Position numbers and translations under genes: made by a program
In this document: piece by piece, positions 27,522 through 36,562 of the stretch
Layout: each line of letters begins with the position of its first letter
Numbering within the stretch: the first letter of the stretch is position 1
Notes under the pieces: model-generated
Database searches by the model: none
The model's input: only the letters and a program-made list of their open reading frames with translations
What the model was told of the DNA's origin: nothing
Source: Streptococcus panodentis
GTDB lineage: Bacteria; Bacillota; Bacilli; Lactobacillales; Streptococcaceae
Length of the DNA: 64,000 nt
Direction of reading: 5' to 3'
Assembly (NCBI RefSeq): GCF_017884005.1
Contig: NZ_QFAY01000002.1
Span: 62,001-126,000, forward strand

Positions 27522-27939
27522 TGTTTTTTTGGAATCCAGAAGAGATCTGCGCCAGCGCGCTTTTCAGGCTTTGATGAGCCTAGAATACGAGGGCGATGTT
27601 CTGGAAGCCTGCCGCTTTGCTTATTCCTATGACAAGGAGGAAGAGGGGGCAGAACCTGAACTTCCGGTTTTTCTCCTCAATCTGGTCACCGGCGTTGACA
27701 AATCCAAAGAGGAGCTAGACCAAAAAATCGCTCAGCACCTCAAAGCGGGCTGGACAGTGGACCGTCTGACCTTGGTAGAAAAGAATATCCTGCGCTTGGG
27801 GATTTTTGAAATCACAGAATTTGATACCCCGCAGCTGGTAGCCGTGAATGAGGCTATTGAGCTGTCCAAGCAGTTCTCTGATGAGAAATCCAGCAAGTTT
27901 ATCAATGGGATTCTCAGCCAGTTTGTAACAGAAGAGTAG
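27514..27939 (+). CDS. nusB: Transcription antitermination factor NusB
   Basis: This 141-aa helical protein works with NusE (S10) in rRNA antitermination. The start at 27514 ([20 protein letters not shown]) gives the typical length. The C-terminal [20 protein letters not shown] and INGILSQF segments are diagnostic. A longer frame from 27496 lies wholly within asp23 and is not preferred. Confidence 0.95.
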   Translation: MTDVFLESRRDLRQRAFQALMSLEYEGDVLEACRFAYSYDKEEEGAEPELPVFLLNLVTGVDKSKEELDQKIAQHLKAGWTVDRLTLVEKNILRLGIFEITEFDTPQLVAVNEAIELSKQFSDEKSSKFINGILSQFVTEE

Positions 27940-28200
27940 ACCGCTTCGGAAGGGAAGTTTTCTGAGGCTGGCTGTCTTGAGGCAGCAGCGGCAGAAGCGA
28001 GAAGACTGTCTCGCCGCCTTAGCCTGAGCCTAGAAACCCAAAGGCGAGGAGGCTCAAAACTTAGCTACGGAATTCCGAAGGAAGCCGCTGGCGTCCGTCC
28101 CCACCTAAGGGAAAGTCTTAAAGAAGGCTTTGTCTTCCATCTAAGCAAACGCAGTTTGTATCGCTTGTTTTCATCAAAGTGGTTTACCCCAGTCGTCTTC
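27940..28200. repeat. Repeat-like intergenic region after nusB
   Basis: No gene is visible here. The region contains competing inverted repeats: CTCGCC with GGCGAG, and GAGCCT with AGGCTC, around 28012-28060. A CAAAC-GCA-GTTTG hairpin (28146-28158) matches the three-base-loop hairpin at 3091-3105. Its right end (GTCTTCGATAGTATAA) resembles a BOX end. The sequence TGTCTCGCCGCCTTA is echoed as TGTCCCGCCGCCTTA at about 59140, suggesting a dispersed family. Confidence 0.5.
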
Positions 28201-28216
28201 GATAGTATAAAAAATT

Positions 28217-28242
28217 CCTAGCCGTTTTGGCTAGGTTTTTTT
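28217..28242. terminator. Bidirectional terminator overlapping the araC stop codon
   Basis: CCTAGCC (28217-28223) pairs with GGCTAGG (28229-28235) around GTTTT, with T runs on both sides. The last codons and stop of the minus-strand AraC gene lie within the hairpin. Confidence 0.8.
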
Positions 28243-29231
28243 AGTTGCTGGCATTTATCGCATTTGCTGCGGCCGGTGTGGTTGTGGTGCCGTTTGACTT
28301 CGTGGGGATAGATACCCGTGTACTTTTTAAAGAGGGCGGAAAAGCGGCTGTGGGACTGGTAGCCGACTGACATGGCAACGTCCTTGATTTCCAGATGGGT
28401 GCTGCCCAAAAGCTGTTCAGCTGCGGCCATGCGCCGGCGCTGGGTGTACTCGGTCATGGTCATTTTGTATTTGAGTTTGAAGGTGTTTTTCAGCTTGGTC
28501 TTGCTCATCATGGCAATCTTGCTCAGCAGTTCCTGAGGAATATCAGAAGCATAGTGGTCGTCAATGTAGCTGCTGACATTGCTGAGGGCCAGATCATCGG
28601 CTGCATTGAGTGTGCTGCTGCCCTCTTGGTGATTGTAGTAGTCGTTGATGATGACGCTCAGCCATTCCTTGGCTTTGATTTCATAAAAGAGCTCACTGCC
28701 GATGGAACTGACATGATAATGCAGGATTTCCTCTGCAATCTTGCCCAGTTTTTCGGCATTAAACTTGTGGGATTCTGTAAAAATCCGGTTAATTTCACCT
28801 TGGTTGAGCTGAAACTGTCCCATCAGATAGTCTTCAATCATACTTTCTTTAAAATCAATTTCCACTGTTTGAAAATAAGATTGGCCGTTGAGCAAAAAAC
28901 GCAGCTGCTGCCCTTGGTTGAGCACGATAAAGCTGGACTTGCTTCGGAGAGCTTTGTAGGGGGACAGGCACTCGCCGTTGGCAGATTTGAAATAAGATGA
29001 AAAGGCAAGGAAGTCTTTGTGCTGGCGCAGATCCATCGTCAAAAAACTGTCCTTTTTGATAAAAGAATCATGGATGTTAATCCGGAAATAATCCGTTTCG
29101 TAATTCCAGTAAAAGCCTTCTGCTTCATCATTGCTGGTAAAATAGGTCTTGCCGTGGCTGGAAAAACGCTGGCAGTTCTCCAGCAGGCTGTACTGTTGGC
29201 TGTTTAAAAACCCATCAAAATCTACATTCAT
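28218..29231 (-). CDS. AraC-family transcriptional regulator with Cys/His tail
   Basis: This 337-aa regulator has an unassigned N-terminal sensor half and two C-terminal helix-turn-helix motifs at about residues 225-320 (PQELLSKIAMMSKTKLKNTF and IKDVAMSVGYQSHSRFSALF). After the AraC domain comes an extra tail with RHHNHTGRSKCDKCQQ, i.e. HxxH followed by CxxC, which could bind a metal. It diverges from the ABC/ECF transport genes and is their probable activator, as YbtA-like AraC proteins are for siderophore importers. Confidence 0.85.
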   Translation of the reverse strand: MNVDFDGFLNSQQYSLLENCQRFSSHGKTYFTSNDEAEGFYWNYETDYFRINIHDSFIKKDSFLTMDLRQHKDFLAFSSYFKSANGECLSPYKALRSKSSFIVLNQGQQLRFLLNGQSYFQTVEIDFKESMIEDYLMGQFQLNQGEINRIFTESHKFNAEKLGKIAEEILHYHVSSIGSELFYEIKAKEWLSVIINDYYNHQEGSSTLNAADDLALSNVSSYIDDHYASDIPQELLSKIAMMSKTKLKNTFKLKYKMTMTEYTQRRRMAAAEQLLGSTHLEIKDVAMSVGYQSHSRFSALFKKYTGIYPHEVKRHHNHTGRSKCDKCQQLKKPSQNG

Positions 29232-29291
29232 AAGAGACTCCTATAACACGATTAGCCAAATACTACAATTCGTCATAAAATTTAATAATGA

Positions 29292-29320
29292 TTGTTGTTC
29301 ATTTTTAAGAGTGGTAAAAT
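29292..29320 (+). promoter_or_regulatory. Promoter of the ABC/ECF transport operon
   Basis: TTGTTG (29292-29297) and TAAAAT (29315-29320) are 17 bases apart. The weak -35 fits a promoter that needs an activator such as the divergent AraC protein. Confidence 0.5.
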
Positions 29321-29380
29321 ATGAATAGCATTATTATAACGATTTGCAGCTGCTTTTACAAGTACGAAAGAGGATATTTT

Positions 29381-31123
29381 ATGTTTTCTGTCTATAAAAA
29401 GCTTTTTTCATATATACCTGACCGAAAAGGCTTGGCTTATCTTGCTATTTTCTTTTCTGCCCTGTCTGCCATGCTGATGGCGGGAGCTCTTTATTATTTA
29501 TATGAGTTCTTGCGGGGCCTTCTGCTTTCTGGCAATACCGCCTCGGCTGCGGCCTATGCGCTTGTCATTGTTTCCATGATGCTGGCTGGCTCCCTGCTTT
29601 ATATGACTTCCGGGGTCTTGGCGCACATGGTGGCCTTCCGCTTGGAGACCAATCTGAGAAAAAGAGGGATTGACGGCCTGATGGCTTCTAATTTTGCCTT
29701 TTTCGGGACCTCCAGTTCGGGCAAGATTCGGAAGATTATCGATGACAATGCTGCAGAGACCCATACGATTGTGGCCCATCTGATACCGGACAATGTCGGG
29801 GTAGTGGTGACGCCGCTCATGATTGTAGGTCTGGCCTTTGTCATTCAGCCGCTGATGGGCTTCTTGCTCCTGCTTCTGATTGCAATCGGTGCCTGGCAGG
29901 TCAAGGGCATGGTCGGCAAGCCTGAGCTGATGAGTCTTTATGCGGCGACGCTGGAAAATCTCAACAGCGCTACGGTGGAATATGTCCGCGGGATGCAGGT
30001 CATCAAGATTTTTAAGACTTCGGTCGCTTCCTTTAAGGCACTGTCGCAGGCTATTCAGGCTTATTCAGAGACTGCTCTGCAGTATTCCTTTACCTGCCGC
30101 CGGGCCTATGTCAGCTTTCAGGTTTTGTTTGCGAGCTATATTTTGCTGCTGATTTCGGCTTTTGCCTTTCTGCTGCCTGAAAGAGAGCAGCTGCACCTGC
30201 TGCCGCAGTTTCTCTACCTCTTTTCGGTCATCGGACTTCTCTTTACCTGCTTTATGCGGGTCATGTATCTGGGCATGTACCAGTACAAGGCTGTTGAGGT
30301 CATTGATAAAATCGAACAGCTCTATCAGCAGATGACTGAGAACAAGGTGTATCAAGGTTCCGAGGAAGAGCTGATAGACGGCAGCCTTGCCTTTCAGGAG
30401 GTGTCTTTTGGCTATGAGGAAGACCAGCTGATCCTAGATCGCCTGTCCTTCCGCTTAGAGGCCAATAAAGTCTATGCTCTGGTCGGAGCCAGCGGCAGCG
30501 GTAAGTCGACGATTGCCAAGCTCATGGCCGGTTTTTATAAGGCGGGGAGCGGACAGATTCTCTTGGGGCAAAAGCCCATTGAATCCTACAGTCAAGAAGC
30601 TGCCATGCGGCAGATTGCCTTTGTCTTTCAGCAGTCCAAGCTCTTTAAGCTGTCGATTTATGACAATGTCCGGCTGGGCCGGCCGGAGGCCAGCCGTGAG
30701 GAAGTGATGCGGGCGCTGGATTTGGCCTGCTGTCAGGATATTCTGGATAAATTTCCCGACCGGGAAGAGACCCAAATCGGGGCCGAGGGAGTCCACCTGT
30801 CGGGCGGCGAGATGCAGCGGCTGGCGATTGCCCGAGCGATTTTAAAAGATGCCCGGCTGCTTATTTTGGATGAGGCATCAGCTTCGACGGATGTCAACAA
30901 TGAATACCAAATTCAGCAGGCCTTTGCCCGCTTGATGGAGAATAAGACCGTCATCATCATTGCCCACCGCCTGAGCTCTATCAGGGGAGTTGATGAAATT
31001 CTGGTCATTGACCAGGGCAGAATCGTGGAGCGGGGCAGAGATCAGGACCTGTCTGAAAAGTCCGGTCTCTATCGGCGTCTGAAAGAGCTCTATGCCAGTG
31101 CAGATGAATGGAGGGTATCATGA
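29381..31123 (+). CDS. ABC transporter half-protein (type IV exporter fold), first subunit
   Basis: This 580-aa protein has a six-helix membrane domain (residues 15-300) followed by a nucleotide-binding domain. The latter shows Walker A GASGSGKSTI, signature LSGGEMQRLAIARAIL, Walker B LLILDEASASTD and the H-loop IIAHRL. The open frame begins at 29321, but the Met at 29381 follows AGAGGAT and starts at FSVYKKLFSY. Its catalytic residues are canonical. Its pairing with the next gene and with ECF genes resembles YbtPQ/IrtAB-like metallophore importers. Confidence 0.88.
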   Translation: MFSVYKKLFSYIPDRKGLAYLAIFFSALSAMLMAGALYYLYEFLRGLLLSGNTASAAAYALVIVSMMLAGSLLYMTSGVLAHMVAFRLETNLRKRGIDGLMASNFAFFGTSSSGKIRKIIDDNAAETHTIVAHLIPDNVGVVVTPLMIVGLAFVIQPLMGFLLLLLIAIGAWQVKGMVGKPELMSLYAATLENLNSATVEYVRGMQVIKIFKTSVASFKALSQAIQAYSETALQYSFTCRRAYVSFQVLFASYILLLISAFAFLLPEREQLHLLPQFLYLFSVIGLLFTCFMRVMYLGMYQYKAVEVIDKIEQLYQQMTENKVYQGSEEELIDGSLAFQEVSFGYEEDQLILDRLSFRLEANKVYALVGASGSGKSTIAKLMAGFYKAGSGQILLGQKPIESYSQEAAMRQIAFVFQQSKLFKLSIYDNVRLGRPEASREEVMRALDLACCQDILDKFPDREETQIGAEGVHLSGGEMQRLAIARAILKDARLLILDEASASTDVNNEYQIQQAFARLMENKTVIIIAHRLSSIRGVDEILVIDQGRIVERGRDQDLSEKSGLYRRLKELYASADEWRVS

Positions 31124-32847
31124 TAGATGAACTGAAAAACAGGTTTGGTCTGACGCAGACCGGCGCTAAAAACCTTTTCCGGGCCTGTCTGGTCTCCTTT
31201 CTGGGCTTCTGTCTGCAAATGCTGCCCATGATGATTGTGATGCTTTATCTGCAGGGGCTTCTGAGCGGGCAGCTGGCTTCCCCGCTGCTTTTTCTTCTGG
31301 CGACTCTGGTAACGGTCATCCTGCTTTATGCGGGTATCAATATGGACTACAACGCGACCTATACCACGACTTATAAGGAGAGCGCCAATATACGGACGGA
31401 CATTGCAGAAATCCTGCAGACCCTGCCCTTGTCCTACTTTTCCAGCCACGATCTGTCCGATCTGTCTCAGACCATCATGAGCGATGTGGAGCGGCTGGAG
31501 CATGCCCTCAGCCATGCCATTTCTAAAACGCTGGGTTTTGTCCTTTTCTTCTTTTTAGTCAGTGCCCTGATGCTGATGGGCAATCTGCTTCTGGGACTCT
31601 GCATTGTGCTGCCCTTGCTGCTGATTGCCGGACTGATCTGGCTGTCCAAAGAACTGCCCAAATGGGCTTCAGCTGCCTACTGGCAGCAGCTGCGGGCTAA
31701 TTCAGAAAGCTTTCAGGAGGCCATTGAGCTGCAGGAGGAGATCAAGGCCTATAACCTGGGCGCTCAGCTGAGCCAGAAACTTTACCGCCAAATGGAAGCA
31801 AGCGAAAAACTGCACCTGAAGACAGAAATCCTGCAGGGGCTGCCGGTGTTGGCGGCAGGAGTGGGGCTGCGTCTGACTCTGGGTCTGGTCGTTTTGGTCG
31901 GCTCCTGGCTTTTAGCTCAGGGTCAGCTGCCCTTGCTCTACTTTCTGGGCTACCTGCTGGCCACGGTCAAAATTATTGACGGCATGGAGGGGCTCTATAT
32001 GAATGTCGCCGAGATTCTCTATATCAATGCTGCGGTCAGGCGGATAAAGGAGCTGCGGGAAGCACCCAAGCAGCAGGGGCAGGATGTTTTCCTCCGGCAC
32101 TTTGATATTGAGCTGGACGGCGTCGGCTTTGCCTATAAAGAGGGGCAGCCAGTCCTGCAGGATGTCAGCTTTACTGCCAAGCAAAAGGAAATCACTGCCT
32201 TGGTCGGCCCGTCCGGCTGCGGCAAGACCAGCCTGCTGCGCCTCATTTCCCGGCTCTATGACTACCAAGAAGGCCAGATCAGGATTGACGGACAGGAGCT
32301 GAAAGAGATCAGCACCAACTCGCTCTTTGATTCGATTTCGATTGTTTTTCAGGATGTCAGTCTCTTTAATGCCTCTGTCTTGGAAAATATCCGTCTGGGC
32401 CGGCCGGACGCTTCTGACGAAGAAGTGCTGGCAGCAGCCCGTCAGGCCAACTGTCAGGCCTTTGTCGAGGCTTTGCCGGATGGCTATGACAGTCTGGTCG
32501 GTGAGAATGGCGCCAAGCTGTCGGGCGGCGAGCGCCAGCGGATTTCGATTGCCCGTGCCCTGCTCAAGCAGGCGCCGATTGTCATTTTAGATGAAATCAC
32601 CTCATCGCTGGATATTGAAAATGAAAAGCTGATTCAGGAGAGTCTCAGTCTGCTGCTCAGGGACAAGACGGTCATCATCATTTCCCACCGCCTGAAATCG
32701 ATTGAAAATGCTGATAAAATCGTGGTTCTCAAGGACGGCCGGGTGGATGGCATCGGCCGGCACAGGGAGCTCCTGCAGACTTCGGCGGTCTATCAGGAAC
32801 TGGTGGAGACTTCTCGGCTGATTGAAGCATTTAAGTACAATAAATAA
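31120..32847 (+). CDS. ABC transporter half-protein (type IV exporter fold), second subunit
   Basis: This 575-aa partner of the preceding gene starts at the ATG overlapping its stop (ATGA) with GGAGGG upstream, so the two are translationally coupled. It has a six-helix membrane domain, then Walker A GPSGCGKTSL, signature LSGGERQRISIARALL, Walker B IVILDEITSSLD and the H-loop IISHRL. Both ATP sites of the heterodimer look competent. Substrate is unknown. Confidence 0.88.
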   Translation: MIDELKNRFGLTQTGAKNLFRACLVSFLGFCLQMLPMMIVMLYLQGLLSGQLASPLLFLLATLVTVILLYAGINMDYNATYTTTYKESANIRTDIAEILQTLPLSYFSSHDLSDLSQTIMSDVERLEHALSHAISKTLGFVLFFFLVSALMLMGNLLLGLCIVLPLLLIAGLIWLSKELPKWASAAYWQQLRANSESFQEAIELQEEIKAYNLGAQLSQKLYRQMEASEKLHLKTEILQGLPVLAAGVGLRLTLGLVVLVGSWLLAQGQLPLLYFLGYLLATVKIIDGMEGLYMNVAEILYINAAVRRIKELREAPKQQGQDVFLRHFDIELDGVGFAYKEGQPVLQDVSFTAKQKEITALVGPSGCGKTSLLRLISRLYDYQEGQIRIDGQELKEISTNSLFDSISIVFQDVSLFNASVLENIRLGRPDASDEEVLAAARQANCQAFVEALPDGYDSLVGENGAKLSGGERQRISIARALLKQAPIVILDEITSSLDIENEKLIQESLSLLLRDKTVIIISHRLKSIENADKIVVLKDGRVDGIGRHRELLQTSAVYQELVETSRLIEAFKYNK

Positions 32848-32864
32848 GAAAGGAAGTATTCCCT

Positions 32865-33452
32865 ATGAAAAAAACTGCTTTCTCTGTTACAGATCTGGTC
32901 AATGCTGGTCTTTTTTCTCTCTTGATTGTGGCCGTGTCTTTTGTATCGGGCATGATTGGCTTTGTGCCTATCACCATGCCCATCGTTCCTTTCTTTGGCG
33001 CCCTGATTTCAGGTCCGCTCTTCATGCTCTACAGCGCCAGAATCCATCGTTTTGGCATGATGCTGATTATGGGCTTGGTTTCTGCCTTGGTCTTTATCGC
33101 GACCGGCCATACAGCTCTGATCCTGCTGGGGACTGTTTTGGCGGCTCTGGCTGGAGAGTATATTTTAAAAAAAGGCGGTTATCAAAGCATCAAGCATGCC
33201 CGCTGGGCCTATGTGGCCTACAGCCTGTCTTCCTGCTTTAACCTGCTGCCGATCTATCTGACACGGGCAGACTATGTGCAGCATATGCTGGAACAAGGCT
33301 ATGGTCAGGATTTTGCGGACCAAATGATGAGTGTCCTGCCTGACTGGTCCTTTCTTCCTATTGTCGTATTGGGGATGGTGGGGGCTTATCTGGGCTGCAC
33401 CATCGGCATCAAGATGCTGAAAAAGCACTTCAAGCAGGCTGGCATGGCTTAG
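32865..33452 (+). CDS. ECF transporter S component, MptD/Trep_Strep type
   Basis: This 195-aa membrane protein has about six hydrophobic segments and matches the Trep_Strep/MptD group of substrate-specific ECF components. Characteristic parts are FSVTDLVNAGLFSLLIVAV near the N-terminus and the FVPITMPIVPFFGALISGP segment. It is followed at once by T and A components, so it forms a dedicated (group I) ECF importer. Members of this group have been linked to iron, heme or unknown substrates; the substrate here is not determinable. Confidence 0.82.
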   Translation: MKKTAFSVTDLVNAGLFSLLIVAVSFVSGMIGFVPITMPIVPFFGALISGPLFMLYSARIHRFGMMLIMGLVSALVFIATGHTALILLGTVLAALAGEYILKKGGYQSIKHARWAYVAYSLSSCFNLLPIYLTRADYVQHMLEQGYGQDFADQMMSVLPDWSFLPIVVLGMVGAYLGCTIGIKMLKKHFKQAGMA

Positions 33453-33465
33453 ATAGAGGCTCCTT

Positions 33466-34167
33466 ATGAAACTGGACTTTCGCACCAAGCTGGCCCTGAC
33501 CGTTGTGATCTCCTATATTCTGCTCTTGGGCAATCTCCACCACCGTTATTTTCCGCTGGTCGTCTGCTTGGCAGCCCTGCCCTATCTTTTTCTCTTGCTG
33601 GCAGGGAAAATTGCAGAGGCAGTCAAGGGGCTGCTGCTGATTGGGCTGGCTGTTGTCATGCAGTATATTCTGCTGCGCTACCATCTGTCATCGTCCATCC
33701 TGCAGGCGGTCTTTCTCTTTATGACTATGGTCGTGCTGCGCATGTCGCCGGGCGTGATGATGGGTCGTTACAGCCTTTTGACCACCTCTATGAGCGATTT
33801 GGTGGCTTCGCTGCAGAGAATGAAGCTGCCCGACAGTTTGATTATCCCCATATCGGTCATGTTTCGCTTTTTCTACACGGTCAAGGAAGACTATCGCCAG
33901 ATTCGGGATGCTATGTATCTGCATGGGCTGACCGGCAGGGAGTTTTTCAAAAATCCAGCCCGCATGCTGGAATACCGCTATGTGCCCCTCTTGGTATGCC
34001 TGACCCGAACGGCAGACGACGTGGCCATCTCAGCTATGACGAGAGGCTTAGTGGTGGGCGGCCGCCGCTCCAGTCTGTCTCAGACCAGGCTGGGCCTTTT
34101 GGACTATCTCCTGCTGGGCCTCCTGCTGGCAGTCCTGGCCTTAGATATTTGGAGTCGCTATGCTTGA
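33466..34167 (+). CDS. ECF transporter T component
   Basis: This 233-aa membrane protein of the CbiQ/EcfT family couples the ATPases to the S component. The coupling-helix-like motifs are visible as RQIRDAMYLHGLTGREF and SAMTRGLVVGGRRS. It overlaps the ATPase gene by 8 bp and follows the S gene by 13 bp. Confidence 0.88.
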   Translation: MKLDFRTKLALTVVISYILLLGNLHHRYFPLVVCLAALPYLFLLLAGKIAEAVKGLLLIGLAVVMQYILLRYHLSSSILQAVFLFMTMVVLRMSPGVMMGRYSLLTTSMSDLVASLQRMKLPDSLIIPISVMFRFFYTVKEDYRQIRDAMYLHGLTGREFFKNPARMLEYRYVPLLVCLTRTADDVAISAMTRGLVVGGRRSSLSQTRLGLLDYLLLGLLLAVLALDIWSRYA

Positions 34168-35536
34168 ATTTAAAGATTTCACTATTTCCTATGAGAAGCC
34201 TGTCCTGAAAGCTCTCAATCTGAAGTTTCAGCCGGGACAGATTACGGTTGTCAGCGGTGCTTCCGGCAGCGGCAAGAGCAGTCTGCTGCGCACAATCAAC
34301 GGCGTCATTCCCTATTTTCAGCCGGCAGAGCTGTCCGGCAGCCTGACCTATCAGGGTCAGGATTTGCTGGCTCTGGATATGGCTGAGCGCAGCCGTTTTA
34401 TTTCCACCGTTTTTCAAAATCCCAAGACTCAGTTTTATGCGACCAATTCGACCGATGAAATGGCCTTTGCCTTAGAAAACCGCAATCTGCCCCGGCAGGA
34501 GATTATCGAGCGCATCGACAGCTATACCCGGCTGTTGGGCGTGGAAAGGCTGCTGGACCGGGACATCTTTACCCTGTCAGGCGGAGAAAAGCAGCTTTTG
34601 GCGATTACCAGTGTGGCCTGCATGAACAACGATATTTATATGTTTGATGAACCTTCATCCTCGCTGGATCGAGAAGCTATCGAGCGGCTGAAAGAAGTTC
34701 TGCTCACATTAAAAAAGCTGGGCAAGACTCTGATTGTCGCTGAGCACCGGCTCTATTATCTGCAGGACATCATGGATCAGTTTATTTTGCTGGAAGATGC
34801 GACAGCTGCATCTTACCAGCCGCAGGAATTGGACGAAGATTTCCTGAGGCAGCACAAGCTGCGCAGCCTGACCAAGATCCAAAAGTCTGATTTGCAGACT
34901 TTGGACTACCGAGCCAAGTCCATGACAGATAAGGGGTTTGAGGCTTCAGCCTCCCTTCTGGCTCAGGATTACAGCTACAGCTATGAGCGGCAGCCGGTCT
35001 TTGATATGAATCTTTCCCTGGAGCCGGGGATAAACTTTCTCATCGGTCAGAATGGTGTCGGCAAAAGCACTTTTCTGCGCTGTCTGAGCGGTTTGAATAA
35101 GCGGTTCAAGGGCCGAGCTTTCTATCGCGGCCGCCTGCTCAAACCCAGCTACCCTTGGCTCAGTATGATTATGCAGGATGTCAACTATCAGCTCTTTACA
35201 GAGTCGGTTTGGTCAGAGATTTCGATTGTCAGTGAGGACGAAGCTGCCAAGGAAGCAGCTCTGGCCCAGGTCGGTCTCTTGGACAAGAAAGAGCGCCATC
35301 CGCAGACCCTGTCGGGCGGAGAAAAGCAGCGTCTGCTGCTGGCCATGGCCAAGGTATCAGACAAGCCCATTGTCATTTTGGATGAGCCGACCAGCGGTCT
35401 GTGCAAAGGCCAAATGGAGCGCATGATAGAGGACCTGCAGCAGATGGCAGAGCAGGGCAGGCTTCTGATTATTGTGACCCATGACTATGAGCTGATTAAG
35501 GCCTGCGGCGGCCATATTGTAGAATTTGTTAGATGA
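34160..35536 (+). CDS. ECF transporter double ATPase
   Basis: This 458-aa protein contains two fused nucleotide-binding domains. Domain 1 has [33 protein letters not shown] and VAEHRL. Domain 2 has GQNGVGKSTFLR, LSGGEKQRLLLAMA, VILDEPTSGL and VTHDYE. A single polypeptide therefore supplies both EcfA subunits, as in other dedicated ECF systems. It is the last gene before a terminator. Confidence 0.9.
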   Translation: MLEFKDFTISYEKPVLKALNLKFQPGQITVVSGASGSGKSSLLRTINGVIPYFQPAELSGSLTYQGQDLLALDMAERSRFISTVFQNPKTQFYATNSTDEMAFALENRNLPRQEIIERIDSYTRLLGVERLLDRDIFTLSGGEKQLLAITSVACMNNDIYMFDEPSSSLDREAIERLKEVLLTLKKLGKTLIVAEHRLYYLQDIMDQFILLEDATAASYQPQELDEDFLRQHKLRSLTKIQKSDLQTLDYRAKSMTDKGFEASASLLAQDYSYSYERQPVFDMNLSLEPGINFLIGQNGVGKSTFLRCLSGLNKRFKGRAFYRGRLLKPSYPWLSMIMQDVNYQLFTESVWSEISIVSEDEAAKEAALAQVGLLDKKERHPQTLSGGEKQRLLLAMAKVSDKPIVILDEPTSGLCKGQMERMIEDLQQMAEQGRLLIIVTHDYELIKACGGHIVEFVR

Positions 35537-35560
35537 GCAGTATAGAATGCATTTGATATA

Positions 35561-35587
35561 ATAAAAAAGCCTGTCGGGCTTTTTTAT
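35561..35587. terminator. Bidirectional terminator between the ECF operon and scrR
   Basis: ATAAAAAAGCC and GGCTTTTTTAT form an 11-bp symmetrical stem with loop TGTCG. T runs are present on both strands. Confidence 0.85.
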
Positions 35588-35596
35588 TATATCTGT

Positions 35597-36562
35597 TTAG
35601 ACACTCTTGCCCGGCAGGAGACTGACCGGCAGGAAATAGCCGGTGGCTTTGACCTCCTGACCGGCAATTCGCTTGAGCAGCAAGTCTACAGACAGACAGG
35701 CAATATCCTTGAGCGGCTGTTTGACAGTGGCCAGCTGCGGGTAGTAGTTTTCGACGAAGTAGGTGCCGTCGTAGCCGATAATTTTCAGCTCTTGCGGAAT
35801 AGCAATCCCCAGCTCCTGAGCGACTTTCATCACCAAGATGGCTGTCAGGTCATCTGAAGCAAAGATAGCATCAGGCTTGGTCTGGGTCAGGATCTGCTTG
35901 ATTTCCATTTCCTTTCTGACTGGTGAAAAATCACTGGAGACATTGATGATGGGAGCGTCTGGCAGGACAGAAGCAAAGCCGGCATGGCGGAGACCGGTCG
36001 GGGAGTTGGAGTTGTCATTGCCGGTAATCATGATAATCTGACCTGCGCCGGACTTGACCAGCGTCTCGGCTGCCAGAACCCCGCCAGCGTAATTATCTGA
36101 GGAAACGACAGGAATATCCGGTGACAGGTTGCGGTCGAAGGAAATGATGGGCGCCGTCACCCGATTGTAGTCTTCAATTCCCAGATTGTGGCTGCCCGAG
36201 ATGATGCCGTCCACCTGATTGGCTTCCAGCATTTCAAGATACTCGCGCTCCTTGGCAGAATTGTGCTCGCTGTTGCAGATAATGGTTTTATAGCCTTGTT
36301 TAAAGAGTTCGTGCTCCAGCTTATCAATCAGTTCCGCATAAAAGATATGGCTGATGTTGGGAAAGATGAGCCCGATCAGCTGGGCGGATTTGCCCTGCAG
36401 GCTGCGGGCCAGATTGTTGGGCTTGTATCCCAGCTCCCGCATGGCTTCCTCCACTCGGGAAATGGTTTTGCCTGATAAATAGCCTTTTTTATTGATGACG
36501 CGGGAGACAGTAGTGGGGCTGACCCCGGCTAATTTGGCGACATCAGTGAGCTTTGCGACCAT
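35597..36562 (-). CDS. scrR: LacI-family sucrose operon repressor
   Basis: This 321-aa repressor has an N-terminal helix-turn-helix (LTDVAKLAGVSPTTVSRVIN) and hinge, then a periplasmic-binding-protein-like sensor domain. It overlaps the 3' end of scrB by 20 bp on the same strand, so both are in one transcript. By context it controls scrB and scrA through dyads in the 38036-38124 region. Confidence 0.93.
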   Translation of the reverse strand: MVAKLTDVAKLAGVSPTTVSRVINKKGYLSGKTISRVEEAMRELGYKPNNLARSLQGKSAQLIGLIFPNISHIFYAELIDKLEHELFKQGYKTIICNSEHNSAKEREYLEMLEANQVDGIISGSHNLGIEDYNRVTAPIISFDRNLSPDIPVVSSDNYAGGVLAAETLVKSGAGQIIMITGNDNSNSPTGLRHAGFASVLPDAPIINVSSDFSPVRKEMEIKQILTQTKPDAIFASDDLTAILVMKVAQELGIAIPQELKIIGYDGTYFVENYYPQLATVKQPLKDIACLSVDLLLKRIAGQEVKATGYFLPVSLLPGKSV

